This document shows, piece after piece, positions 22,301-35,800 of a DNA stretch of 64,000 nt. The notes below the pieces were generated by a model, which searched no databases, was not told where the DNA came from, and worked only from the letters and a program-made list of their open reading frames with translations. The DNA comes from Ptiloglossa arizonensis (lineage: Eukaryota > Arthropoda > Insecta > Hymenoptera > Colletidae): positions 124,001-188,000 of the forward strand of contig NW_027479058.1 of assembly GCF_051014685.1 (NCBI RefSeq). The letters run 5' to 3'. Within the stretch, counting starts at the first letter, position 1; the number at the start of each line of letters is the position of its first letter. The translations under genes were made by a program, and so were the position numbers.

Positions 22301-23188
22301 GTTTCTACTTTCTGATGCAAAAGAAATTTTGCGGATTGGTCAAACCGTTCGCGAGATATGGCAGTTTGGAGGTAAGCAACGCTTGAAAAACTCAAAATTT
22401 TCGCAGTTCTGTTGCTCGAAACGAATAACTAGAAGGGGCTAGGGGAAAAGTACGCACACCGTTGTAATCGGGCGAGTTTCTACTTTCAGATGCAACAGAA
22501 ATTTTGCGGATTGGTCAATCCGTTCGCGAGATATGGCAGTTTGGAGGTAAGAAACGCTTGAGAAACTCAAAATTTTCGCAGTTCTGATGCTCGAAACGAA
22601 TAACTAGAACGGCCTAGGGGAAAAGTACGCATAGTGTTGTAATCGGGCGAGTTTCTACTTTCAGATGCAACAGAAATTTTGCGGATTGGTCAATCCGTTC
22701 GCGAGTTATGGCAGTTTGGAGGTAAGAAACGCGCCGAGAAACTCAAAATTTTCGCAGTTCTGATGCTCGAAACGAATAACTAGAACGGCCTAGGGGAAAA
22801 GTACGCACAGTGTTGTAATCGGGCGAGTTTCTACTTTCAGATGCAACAGAAATTTTGCGGATTGATCAATCCGTTCGCGAGATATGGCAGTTTGGAAGTA
22901 AGAAACGCTTGAGAAACTCAAAATTTTCGCAGTTCTGATGCTCGAAACGAATAACTAGAACGGCCTAGGGGAAAAGTACGCAAAGTGTTGTAGTCGGGGG
23001 AGTTTCTACTTTCAGATGCAACAGAAATTTTGCGGATTGGTCAATCCGTTCGCGAGATATGTCAGTTTGGAGGTAAGAAACGCTCGAGAAACTCAAAATT
23101 TTCGCAGTTCTGATGCTCGACAAGCATAACTAGAACGGCCTAGGGGAAAAGTACGCACACCGCTGTAATCGGGCGAGTTTCTACTTTC
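16334..23188 (+). repeat. 25-mer offset duplication (4,373 bp)
   Basis: The block 16334-18815 returns at 20707-23188. Shared marks: TTTCCAGTTC (16628/21001), the ATCGGCGAG unit (17573/21945), CGCGCCGAG (18358/22731) and CGCTGTAATC (18788/23161). A short patch breaks the match: 16810-16850 reads TGATGCTCGACAAGCAT...GGCCTAGG, whereas the copy at about 21183 reads GTTGCCCGAAACG...GGGCTAGG. Single differences include GATTGTTCAAT near 17090 and TCAAACCG near 22340. The intervening monomers (18816-20706) include a CATCAG unit and several TAAGACTCG units. Confidence 0.88.
18183..18358 (+). repeat. 176-bp monomer variant (CGCGCCGAG insertion)
   Basis: CGCTTGAG near the end of the unit is replaced by CGCGCCGAG, one base longer and with an extra CpG. 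The insertion is seen near 18358, 22731, 27283, 27632 and 37259. The unit carries GAGTTATGG upstream of it in all five cases, so they share an ancestor. The two at 27283 and 27632 are two monomers apart, a local dimer duplication. The unit boundaries given are approximate by one base because the insertion lies at the join. Confidence 0.8.
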
Positions 23189-26100
23189 AGATGCAACAGA
23201 AATTTTGCGGATTGGTCAATCCGTTCGCGAGATATGGCAGTTTGGAGGTAAGCAACGCTTGAAAAACTCAAAATTTTCGCAGTTCTGTTGCTCGAAACGA
23301 ATAACTAGAACGGGCTAGGGGAAAAGTACGCATACCGTTGTAATCGGGCGAGTTTCTACTTTCAGATGCAACAGAAATTTTGCGGATTGGTCAATCCGTT
23401 CGCGAGATATGGCAGTTTGGAAGTAAGACTCGCTTGAGAAACTCAAAATTTTCGCAGTTCTGATGCTCGAAACGAATAACTAGAACGGCCTAGGGGAAAA
23501 GTACGCATACCGTTGCAATCGGGCGAGTTTCTACTTTCAGATGCAACAGAAATTTTGCGGATTGGTCAATCCGTTCGCGAGATATGGCAGTTTGGAGGTA
23601 AGAAACGCTTGAGAAACTCAAAATTTTCGCAGTTCTGATGCTCGACAAGCATAACTAGAACGGCCTAAGGGAAAAGTACGCACACCGTTGTAATCGTGCG
23701 AGTTTCTACTTTCAGATGCAACAGAAATTTTGCGGATTGGTCAATCCGTTCGCGAGATATGGCAGTTTGGAAGTAAGCAACGCTTGAAAAACTCAAAATT
23801 TTCGCAGTTCTGTTGCTCGAAACGAATAACTAGAACGGGCTAGGGGAAAAGTACGCATACCGTTGTAATCGGGCGAGTTTCTACTTTCAGATGCAACAGA
23901 AATTTTGCGGATTGGTCAATCCGTTCGCGAGATATGGCAGTTTGGAAGTAAGACTCGCTTGAGAAACACAAAATTTTCGCAGTTCTGATGCTCGAAACGA
24001 ATAACTAGAACGGCCTAGGGGAAAAGTACGCATACCGTTGCAATCGGGCGAGTTTCTACTTTCAGATGCAACAGAAATTTTGCGGATTGGTCAATCCGTT
24101 CGCGAGATATGGCAGTTTGGAGGTAAGCAACGCTTGAAAAACTCAAAATTTTCGCAGTTCTGTTGCTCGAAACGAATAACTAGAACGGGCTAGGGGAAAA
24201 GTACGCATACCGTTGTAATCGGGCGAGTTTCTACTTTCAGATGCAACAGAAATTTTGCGGATTGGTCAATCCGTTCGCGAGATATGGCAGTTTGGAAGTA
24301 AGAAACGCTTGAGAAACTCAAAATTTTCGCAGTTCTGATGCTCGAAACGAATAACTAGAACGGGCTAGGGGAAAAGTACGCATACCGTTGTAATCGGGCG
24401 AGTTTCTACTTTCTGATGCAACAGAAATTTTGCGGATTGGTCAATCCGTTCGCGAGATATGGCAGTTTGGGAGTAAGCAACGCTTGAAAAACTCAAAATT
24501 TTCGCAGTTCTGTTGCTCGAAACGAATAACTAGAACGGGCTAGGGGAAAAGTACGCACACCGTTGTAATCGGGCGAGTTTCTACTTTCAGATGCATCAGA
24601 AATTTTGCGGATTGGACAATCCGTTCGCGAGATGTGGCAGTTTGTAGGTGAGAAACGATTGAGAAACTCGAAATTTTCGCAGTTCTGATGCTCGAAACGA
24701 ATAACTAGAACGGCCTAGGGGAAAAGTACGCATACCGTTGTAATCGGGCGAGTTTCTACCTTCAGATGCAACAGAAATTTTGCGGATTGGTCAATCCGTT
24801 CGCGAGATATGGCAGTTTGGAAGTAAGACTCGCTTGAGAAACTCAAAATTTTCGCAGTTCTGATGCTCGAAACGAATAACTAGAACGGCCTAGGGGAAAA
24901 GTACGCATACCGTTTCAATCGGGCGAGTTTCTACTTTCAGATGCAACAGAAATTTTGCGGATTGGTCAATCCGTTCGCGAGATATGGCAGTTTGGAGGTA
25001 AGAAACGCTTGAGAAACTCAAAATTTTCGCAGTTCTGATGCTCGACAAGCATAACTAGAACGGCCTAGGGGAAAAGTACGCACACCGTTGTAATCGGGCG
25101 AGTTTCTACTTTCAGATGCAACAGAAATTTTGCGGATTGGTCAATCCGTTCGCGAGATATGGCAGTTTGGAGGTAAGCAACGCATGAGAAACTCAAAATT
25201 TTCGCAGTTCTGTTGCTCGAAACGAATAACTAGAACGGGCTAGGGGAAAAGTACGCATACAGTTATAATCGGGCGAATTTCTACTTTCAGATGCAACAGA
25301 AATTTTGCGGATTGGTCAATCTGTTCGCGAGATATGGCAGTTTGGATGTAAGAAACGCTCGAGAAACTCAAAATTTTCGCAGTTCTGATGCTCGAAACGA
25401 ATAACTAGAACGGCCTAGGGGAAAAGTACGCATACCGTTGCAATCGGGCGAGTTTCTACTTTCAGATGCAACAGAAATTTTGCGGATTGGTCAATCCGTT
25501 CGCGAGATATGGCAGTTTGGAGGTAAGAAACGCTTGAGAAACTCAAAATTTTCGCAGTTCTGATGCTCGACAAGCATAACTAGAACGGCCTAAGGGAAAA
25601 GTACGCACACCGTTGTAATCGTGCGAGTTTCTACTTTCAGATGCAACAGAAATTTTGCGGATTGGTCAATCCGTTCGCGAGATATGGCAGTTTGGAGGTA
25701 AGCAACGCTTGAAAAACTCAAAATTTTCGCAGTTCTGTTGCTCGAAACGAATAACTAGAACGGGCTAGGGGAAAAGTACGCATACCGTTGTAATCGGGCG
25801 AGTTTCTACTTTCTGATGCAACAGAAATTTTGCGGATTGGTCAATCCGTTCGCGAGATATGGCAGTTTGGGAGTAAGCAACGCTTGAAAAACTCAAAATT
25901 TTCGCAGTTCTGTTGCTCGAAACGAATAACTAGAACGGGCTAGGGGAAAAGTACGCAAACCGTTGTAATCGGGCGAGTTTCTACTTTCAGATGCATCAGA
26001 AATTTTGCGGATTGGACAATCCGTTCGCGAGATGTGGCAGTTTGTAGGTGAGAAACGATTGAGAAACTCGAAATTTTCGCAGTTCTGATGCTCGAAACGA

Positions 26101-29100
26101 ATAACTAGAACGGCCTAGGGGAAAAGTACGCATACCGTTGTAATCGGGCGAGTTTCTACCTTCAGATGCAACAGAAATTTTGCGGATTGGTCAATCCGTT
26201 CGCGAGATATGGCAGTTTGGAAGTAAGACTCGCTTGAGAAACTCAAAATTTTCGCAGTTCTGATGCTCGAAACGAATAACTAGAACGGCCTAGGGGAAAA
26301 GTACGCATACCGTTTCAATCGGGCGAGTTTCTACTTTCAGATGCAACAGAAATTTTGCGGATTGGTCAATCCGTTCGCGAGATATGGCAGTTTGGAGGTA
26401 AGAAACGCTTGAGAAACTCAAAATTTTCGCAGTTCTGATGCTCGACAAGCATAACTAGAACGGCCTAGGGGAAAAGTACGCACACCGTTGTAATCGGGCG
26501 AGTTTCTACTTTCAGATGCAACAGAAATTTTGCGGATTGGTCAATCCGTTCGCGAGATATGGCAGTTTGGAAGTAAGACTCGCTTGAGAAACTCAAAATT
26601 TTCGCAGTTCTGATGCTCGAAACGAATAACTAGAACGGCCTAGGGGAAAAGTACGCATACCGTTGCAATCGGGCGAGTTTCTACTTTCAGATGCAACAGA
26701 AATTTTGCGGATTGGTCAATCCGTTCGCGAGATATGGCAGTTTGGATGTAAGAAACGCTTGAGAAACTCAAAATTTTCGCAGTTCTGATGCTCGAAACGA
26801 ATAACTAGAACGGCCTAGGGGAAAAGTACGCATAGTGTTGTAATCGGGCGAGTTTCTACTTTCAGATGCAACAGAAATTTTGCGGATTGGTCAATCCGTT
26901 CGCGAGATATGGCAGTTTGGAGGTAAGAAACGCTCGAGAAACTCAAAATTTTCGCAGTTCTCATGCTCGACAAGCATAACTAGAACGGCCCAGGGGAAAA
27001 GTACGCACACCGTTGTAATCGGCCGAGTTTCTACCTTCAGATGCAACAGAAATTTTGCGGATTGGTCAATCCGTTCGCGAGATATGGCAGTTTGGATGTA
27101 AGCAACGCTTGAAAAACTCAAAATTTTCGCAGTTCTGTTGCTCGAAACGAATAACTAGAACGGGCTAGGGGAAAAGTACGCATACCGTTGTAATCGGGCG
27201 AGTTTCTACTTTCAGATGCAACAGAAATTTTGCGGATTGGTCAATCCGTTCGCGAGTTATGGCAGTTTGGAGGTAAGAAACGCGCCGAGAAACTCAAAAT
27301 TTTCGCAGTTCTGTTGCTCGAAACGAATAACTAGAACGGCCTAGGGGAAAAGTACGCAAAGTGTTGTAGTCGGGGGAGTTTCTACTTTCAGATGCAACAG
27401 AAATTTTGCGGATTGGTCAATCCGTTCGCGAGATATGGCAGTTTGGAGGTAAGCAACGCTTGAGAAACTCAAAATTTTCGCAGTTCTGTTGCCCGAAACG
27501 AATAACTAGAACGGGCTAGGGGAAAAGTACGCATACCGTTGTAATCGGGCGAGTTTCTACTTTCAGATGCAACAGAAATTTTGCGGATTGGTCAATCCGT
27601 TCGCGAGTTATGGCAGTTTGGAGGTAAGAAACGCGCCGAGAAACTCAAAATTTTCGCAGTTCTGTTGCTCGAAACGAATAACTAGAACGGCCTAGGGGAA
27701 AAGTACGCAAAGTGTTGTAGTCGGGGGAGTTTCTACTTTCAGATGCAACAGAAATTTTGCGGATTGGTCAATCCGTTCGCGAGATATGTCAGTTTGGAGG
27801 TAAGAAACGCTCGAGAAACTCAAAATTTTCGCAGTTCTGATGCTCGACAAGCATAACTAGAACGGCCTGGGGGAAAAGTACGCACACCGCTGTAATCGGG
27901 CGAGTTTCTACTTTCACATGCAACAGAAATTTTGCGGATTGGTCAATCCGTTCCCGAGATATGGCAGTTTGCATGTAAGCAACGCTTGAAAAACTCAAAA
28001 TTTTCGCAGTTCTGTTGCTCGAAACGAATAACTAGAACGGGCTAGGGGAAAAGTACGCATACCGTTGTAATCGGGCGAGTTTCTACTTTCAGATGCAACA
28101 GAAATTTTGCGGATTGGTCAATCCGTTCGCGAGATATGGCAGTTTGGAGGTAAGCAACGCTTGAAAAACTCAAAATTTTCGCAGTTCTGTTGCTCGAAAC
28201 GAATAACTAGAACGGGCTAGGGGAAAAGTACGCATACCGTTGTAATCGGGCGAGTTTCTACTTTCAGATGCAACAGAAATTTTGCGGATTGGTCAATCCG
28301 TTCGCGAGATATGGCAGTTTGGAAGTAAGACTCGCTTGAGAAACTCAAAATTTTCGCAGTTCTGATGCTCGACAAGCATAACTAGAACGGCTTACGGGAA
28401 AAGTACGCATAGTGTTGTAATCGGGCGAGTTTCTACTTTCAGATGCAACAGAAATTTTGCGGATTGGTCAATCCGTTCGCGAGATATGGCAGTTTGGAAG
28501 TAAGACTCGCTTGAGAAACTCAAAATTTTCGCAGTTCTGATGCTCGAAACGAATAACTAGAACGGCCTAGGGGAAAAGTACGCATACCGTTTCAATCGGG
28601 CGAGTTTCTACTTTCAGATGCAACAGAAATTTTGCGGATTGGTCAATCCGTTCGCGAGATATGGCAGTTTGGAGGTAAGAAACGCTTGAGAAACTCAAAA
28701 TTTTCGCAGTTCTGATGCTCGACAAGCATAACTAGAACGGCTTACGGGAAAAGTACGCATAGTGTTGTAATCGGGCGAGTTTCTACTTTCAGATGCAACA
28801 GAAATTTTGCGGATTGGTCAATCCGTTCGCGAGATATGGCAGTTTGGAAGTAAGAAACGCTTGAGAAACTCAAAATTTTCGCAGTTCTGATGCTCGAAAC
28901 GAATAACTAGGACGGCCTAGGGGAAAAGTACGCATAGTGTTGTAGTCGGGGGAGTTTCTACTTTCAGATGCAACAGAAATTTTGCGGATTGGTCAATCCG
29001 TTCGCGAGATATGGCAGTTTGGAGGTAAGAAACGCTCGAGAAACTCAAAATTTTCGCAGTTCTGATGCTCGACAAGCATAACTAGAACGGCCTAGGGGAA

Positions 29101-29826
29101 AAGTACGCAAAGTGTTGTAGTCGGGGGAGTTTCTACTTTCAGATGCAACAGAAATTTTGCGGATTGGTCAATCCGTTCGCGAGATATGGCAGTTTGGAGG
29201 TAAGCAACGCTTGAAAAACTCAAAATTTTCGCACTTCTGTTGCTCGAAACGAATAACTAGAACGGGCTAGGGGAAAAGTACGCATACCGTTGTAATCGGG
29301 CGAGTTTCTACTTTCAGATGCAACAGAAATTTTGCGGATTGGTCAATCCGTTCGCGAGATATGGCAGTTTGGAAGTAAGACTCGCTTGAGAAACTCAAAA
29401 TTTTCGCAGTTCTGATGCTCGAAACGAATAACTAGAACGGCCTAGGGGAAAAGTACGCATACCGTTGCAATCGGGCGAGTTTGTACTTTCAGATGCAACA
29501 GAAATTTTGCGGATTGGTCAATCCGTTCGCGAGATATGGCAGTTTGGATGTAAGAAACGCTTGAGAAACTCAAAATTTTCGCAGTTCTGATGCTCGAAAC
29601 GAATAACTAGAACGGCCTACGGGAAAAGTACGCATAGTGTTTTAATCGGGCGAGTTTCTACTTTCAGATGCAACAGAAATTTTTCGGATTGGTCAATCCG
29701 TTCGCGAGATATGGCAGTTTGGAAGTAAGAAACGCTTGAGAAACTCAAAATTTTCGCAGTTCTGATGCTCGAAACGAATAACTAGAACGGCCTAGGGGAA
29801 AAGTACGCATAGTGTTGTAGTCGGGG
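23189..29826 (+). repeat. Mixed segment with an 8-mer offset (1,400 bp)
   Basis: This stretch mixes TAAGACTCG, GGAGGTAAGCAACG and TGCTCGACAAG monomers. An 8-mer offset is clear from about 24400-25130 to 25800-26530: TTTGTAGGTG at 24641 and 26041, and CGTTTCAATC at 24911 and 26311. At 26820-27120 a unit pair with CTCATGCTCGACAAG and GGCCCAGG appears, the first of a series repeated at 32.3, 35.8, 39.3, 42.3, 43.5, 46.5 and (variant) 50.5 kb. A dimer duplication (349-350 bp) carrying CGCGCCGAG lies at 27.2-27.7 kb. Confidence 0.75.
24491..24665 (+). repeat. CATCAG monomer class, exemplar
   Basis: A divergent class with linked changes: CATCAGAAAT for CAACAGAAAT, GGACAATCC in the dyad centre, GATGTGG for GATATGG and usually TTTGTAGGTGAG for TTTGGAGGTAAG, often followed by AACGATTGAG and CTCGAAATTTTC. 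CATCAG occurs near 5001 (an early form that keeps GGAGGTAAG), 19871, 24594, 25994, 37897, 48397, 52422, 52597, 60995 and 63795. The pair at 52422 and 52597 is exactly one monomer apart. It is sparse, so it makes a useful marker for long-range duplication. Confidence 0.88.
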
Positions 29827-32800
29827 GAGTTTCTACTTTCAGATGCAACAGAAATTTTGCGGATTGGTCAATCCGTTCGCGAGATATGGCAGTTTGGAGG
29901 TAAGAAACGCTCGAGAAACTCAAAATTTTCGCAGTTCTGATGCTCGACAAGCATAACTAGAACGGCCTAGGGGAAAAGTACGCACACCGTGGTAATCGGG
30001 CGAGTTTCTACTTTCAGATGCAACAGAAATTTTGCGGATTGGTCAATCCGTTCGCGAGATATGGCAGTTTGGAGGTAAGCAACGCTTGAGAAACTCAAAA
30101 TTTTCGCAGTTCTGATGCTCGAAACGAATAACTAGAACGGCCTAGGGGAAAAGTACGCACAGTGTTGTAATCGGGCGAGTTTCTACTTTCAGATGCAATA
30201 GAAATTTTTCGGATTGATCAATCCGTTCGCGAGATATGGCAGTTTGGAAGTAAGAAACGCTTGAGAAACTCAAAATTTTCGCAGTTCTGATGCTCGAAAC
30301 GAATAACTAGAACGGCCTAGGGGAAAAGTACGCAAAGTGTTGTAGTCGGGGGAGTTTCTACTTTCAGATGCAACAGAAATTTTGCGGATTGGTCAATCCG
30401 TTCGCGAGATATGTCAGTTTGGAGGTAAGAAACGCTCGAGAAACTCAAAATTTTCGCAGTTCTGATGCTCGACAAGCATAACTAGAACGGCCTAGGGGAA
30501 AAGTACGCACACCGCTGTAATCGGGCGAGTTTCTACTTTCACATGCAACAGAAATTTTGCGGATTGGTCAATCCGTTCCCGAGATATGGCAGTTTGCATG
30601 TAAGCAACGCTTGAAAAACTCAAAATTTTCGCAGTTCTGTTGCTCGAAACGAATAACTAGAACGGGCTAGGGGAAAAGTACGCATACCGTTGTAATCGGG
30701 CGAGTTTCTACTTTCAGATGCAACAGAAATTTTGCGGATTGGTCAATCCGTTCGCGAGATATGGCAGTTTGGAGGTAAGCAACGCTTGAAAAACTCAAAA
30801 TTTTCGCAGTTCTGTTGCTCGAAACGAATAACTAGAACGGGCTAGGGGAAAAGGACGCATACCGTTGTAATCGGGCGAGTTTCTACTTTCAGATGCAACA
30901 GAAATTTTGCGGATTGGTCAATCCGTTCGCGAGATATGGCAGTTTGGAAGTAAGACTCGCTTGAGAAACTCAAAATTTTCGCAGTTCTGATGCTCGAAAC
31001 GAATAACTAGAACGGCCTAGGGGAAAAGTACGCATACCGTTGCAATCGGGCGAGTTTCTACTTTCAGATGCAACAGAAATTTTGCGGATTGGTCAATCCG
31101 TTCGCGAGATATGGCAGTTTGGAGGTAAGAAACGCTTGAGAAACTCAAAATTTTCGCAGTTCTGATGCTCGACAAGCATAACTAGAACGGCCTAAGGGAA
31201 AAGTACGCACACCGTTGTAATCGTGCGAGTTTCTACTTTCAGATGCAACAGAAATTTTGCGGATTGGTCAATCCGTTCGCGAGATATGGCGGTTTGGAGG
31301 TAAGCAACGCTTGAAAAACTCAAAATTTTCGCAGTTCTGTTGCTCGAAACGAATAACTAGAACGGGCTAGGGGAAAAGTACGCATACCGTTGTAATCGGG
31401 CGAGTTTCTACTTTCTGATGCAACAGAAATTTTGCGGATTGGTCAATCCGTTCGCGAGATATGGCAGTTTGGATGTAAGAAACGCTCGAGAAACTCAAAA
31501 TTTTCGCAGTTCTGATGCTCGAAACGAATAACTAGAACGGCCTAGGGGAAAAGTACGCACACCGTTGTAATCGGGCGACTTTCTACTTTCAGATGCAACA
31601 GAAATTTTGCGGATTGGTCAATCCGTTCGCGAGATATGGCAGTTTGGAGGTAAGAAACGCTTGAGAAACTCAAAATTTTCACAGTTCTGATGCTCGAAAC
31701 GAATAACTAGAACGGCCTAGGGGAAAAGTACGCATACCGTTGTAATCGGGCGAGTTTCTACTTTCAGATGCAACAGAAATTTTGCGGATTGGTCAATCCG
31801 TTCGCGAGATATGGCAGTTTGGATGTAAGCAACGCTTGAAAAACTCAAAATTTTCGCAGTTCTGTTGCTCGAAACGAATAACTAGAACGGGCTAGGGGAA
31901 AAGTACGCATACCGTTGTAATCGGGCGAGTTTCTACTTTCAGATGCAACAGAAATTTTGCGGATTGGTCAATCCGTTCGCGAGATATGGCAGTTTGGAAG
32001 TAAGACTCGCTTGAGAAACTCAAAATTTTCGCAGTTCTGATGCTCGAAACGAATAACTAGAACGGCCTAAGGGAAAAGTACGCATACCGTTGCAATCGGG
32101 CGAGTTTCTACTTTCAGATGCAACAGAAATTTTGCGGATTGGTCAATCCGTTCGCGAGATATGGCAGTTTGGATGTAAGAAACGCTTGAGAAACTCAAAA
32201 TTTTCGCAGTTCTGATGCTCGAAACGAATAACTAGAACGGCCTAGGGGAAAAGTACGCATAGTGTTGTAATCGGGCGAGTTTCTACTTTCAGATGCAACA
32301 GAAATTTTGCGGATTGGTCAATCCGTTCGCGAGATATGGCAGTTTGGAGGTAAGAAACGCTCGAGAAACTCAAAATTTTCGCAGTTCTCATGCTCGACAA
32401 GCATAACTAGAACGGCCCAGGGGAAAAGTACGCACACCGTTGTAATCGGCCGAGTTTCTACCTTCAGATGCAACAGAAATTTTGCGGATTGGTCAATCCG
32501 TTCGCGAGATATGGCAGTTTGGAGGTAAGTAACGCTTGAGAAACTCAAAATTTTCGCAGTTCTGATGCTGGACAAGCATAACTAGAACGGCCTAAGGGAA
32601 AAGTACGCACACCGTTGTAATCGTGCGAGTTTCTACTTTCAGATGCAACAGAAATTTTGCGGATTGGTCAATCCGTTCGCGAGATATGGCAGTTTGGAGG
32701 TAAGCAACGCTTGAAAAACTCAAAATTTTCGCAGTTCTGTTGCTCGAAACGAATAACTAGAACGGGCTAGGGGAAAAGTACGCATACCGTTGTAATCGGG

Positions 32801-35800
32801 CGAGTTTCTACTTTCAGATGCAACAGAAATTTTGCGGATTGGTCAATCCGTTCGCGAGATATGGCAGTTTGGAAGTAAGACTCGCTTGAGAAACTCAAAA
32901 TTTTCGCAGTTCTGATGCTCGAAACGAATAACTAGAACGGCCTAGGGGAAAAGTACGCATACCGTTGCAATCGGGCGAGTTTCTACTTTCAGATGCAACA
33001 GAAATTTTGCGGATTGGTCAATCCGTTCGCGAGATATGGCAGTTTGGAGGTAAGAAACGCTTGAGAAACTCAAAATTTTCGCAGTTCTGATGCTCGACAA
33101 GCATAACTAGAACGGCCTAAGGGAAAAGTACGCACACCGTTGTAATCGTGCGAGTTTCTACTTTCAGATGCAACAGAAATTTTGCGGATTGGTCAATCCG
33201 TTCGCGAGATATGGCAGTTTGGAGGTAAGCAACGCTTGAAAAACTCAAAATTTTCGCAGTTCTGTTGCTCGAAACGAATAACTAGAACGGGCTAGGGGAA
33301 AAGTACGCATACCGTTGTAATCGGGCGAGTTTCTACTTTCAGATGCAACAGAAATTTTGCGGATTGGTCAATCCGTTCGCGAGATATGGCAGTTTGGAGG
33401 TAAGAAACGCTCGAGAAACTCAAAATTTTCGCAGTTCTGATGCTCGACAAGCATAACTAGAACGGCCTAGGGGAAAAGTACGCACACCGTGGTAATCGGG
33501 CGAGTTTCTACTTTCAGATGCAACAGAAATTTTGCGGATTGGTCAATCCGTTCGCGAGATATGGCAGTTTGGAGGTAAGCAACGCTTGAGAAACTCAAAA
33601 TTTTCGCAGTTCTGATGCTCGAAACGAATAACTAGAACGGCCTAGGGGAAAAGTACGCACAGTGTTGTAATCGGGCGAGTTTCTACTTTCAGATGCAATA
33701 GAAATTTTTCGGATTGATCAATCCGTTCGCGAGATATGGCAGTTTGGAAGTAAGAAACGCTTGAGAAACTCAAAATTTTCGCAGTTCTGATGCTCGAAAC
33801 GAATAACTAGAACGGCCTAGGGGAAAAGTACGCAAAGTGTTGTAGTCGGGGGAGTTTCTACTTTCAGATGCAACAGAAATTTTGCGGATTGGTCAATCCG
33901 TTCGCGAGATATGTCAGTTTGGAGGTAAGAAACGCTCGAGAAACTCAAAATTTTCGCAGTTCTGATGCTCGACAAGCATAACTAGAACGGCCTAGGGGAA
34001 AAGTACGCACACCGCTGTAATCGGGCGAGTTTCTACTTTCACATGCAACAGAAATTTTGCGGATTGGTCAATCCGTTCCCGAGATATGGCAGTTTGCATG
34101 TAAGCAACGCTTGAAAAACTCAAAATTTTCGCAGTTCTGTTGCTCGAAACGAATAACTAGAACGGGCTAGGGGAAAAGTACGCATACCGTTGTAATCGGG
34201 CGAGTTTCTACTTTCAGATGCAACAGAAATTTTGCGGATTGGTCAATCCGTTCGCGAGATATGGCAGTTTGGAGGTAAGCAACGCTTGAAAAACTCAAAA
34301 TTTTCGCAGTTCTGTTGCTCGAAACGAATAACTAGAACGGGCTAGGGGAAAAGGACGCATACCGTTGTAATCGGGCGAGTTTCTACTTTCAGATGCAACA
34401 GAAATTTTGCGGATTGGTCAATCCGTTCGCGAGATATGGCAGTTTGGAAGTAAGACTCGCTTGAGAAACTCAAAATTTTCGCAGTTCTGATGCTCGAAAC
34501 GAATAACTAGAACGGCCTAGGGGAAAAGTACGCATACCGTTGCAATCGGGCGAGTTTCTACTTTCAGATGCAACAGAAATTTTGCGGATTGGTCAATCCG
34601 TTCGCGAGATATGGCAGTTTGGAGGTAAGAAACGCTTGAGAAACTCAAAATTTTCGCAGTTCTGATGCTCGACAAGCATAACTAGAACGGCCTAAGGGAA
34701 AAGTACGCACACCGTTGTAATCGTGCGAGTTTCTACTTTCAGATGCAACAGAAATTTTGCGGATTGGTCAATCCGTTCGCGAGATATGGCGGTTTGGAGG
34801 TAAGCAACGCTTGAAAAACTCAAAATTTTCGCAGTTCTGTTGCTCGAAACGAATAACTAGAACGGGCTAGGGGAAAAGTACGCATACCGTTGTAATCGGG
34901 CGAGTTTCTACTTTCTGATGCAACAGAAATTTTGCGGATTGGTCAATCCGTTCGCGAGATATGGCAGTTTGGATGTAAGAAACGCTCGAGAAACTCAAAA
35001 TTTTCGCAGTTCTGATGCTCGAAACGAATAACTAGAACGGCCTAGGGGAAAAGTACGCACACCGTTGTAATCGGGCGACTTTCTACTTTCAGATGCAACA
35101 GAAATTTTGCGGATTGGTCAATCCGTTCGCGAGATATGGCAGTTTGGAGGTAAGAAACGCTTGAGAAACTCAAAATTTTCACAGTTCTGATGCTCGAAAC
35201 GAATAACTAGAACGGCCTAGGGGAAAAGTACGCATACCGTTGTAATCGGGCGAGTTTCTACTTTCAGATGCAACAGAAATTTTGCGGATTGGTCAATCCG
35301 TTCGCGAGATATGGCAGTTTGGATGTAAGCAACGCTTGAAAAACTCAAAATTTTCGCAGTTCTGTTGCTCGAAACGAATAACTAGAACGGGCTAGGGGAA
35401 AAGTACGCATACCGTTGTAATCGGGCGAGTTTCTACTTTCAGATGCAACAGAAATTTTGCGGATTGGTCAATCCGTTCGCGAGATATGGCAGTTTGGAAG
35501 TAAGACTCGCTTGAGAAACTCAAAATTTTCGCAGTTCTGATGCTCGAAACGAATAACTAGAACGGCCTAAGGGAAAAGTACGCATACCGTTGCAATCGGG
35601 CGAGTTTCTACTTTCAGATGCAACAGAAATTTTGCGGATTGGTCAATCCGTTCGCGAGATATGGCAGTTTGGATGTAAGAAACGCTTGAGAAACTCAAAA
35701 TTTTCGCAGTTCTGATGCTCGAAACGAATAACTAGAACGGCCTAGGGGAAAAGTACGCATAGTGTTGTAATCGGGCGAGTTTCTACTTTCAGATGCAACA

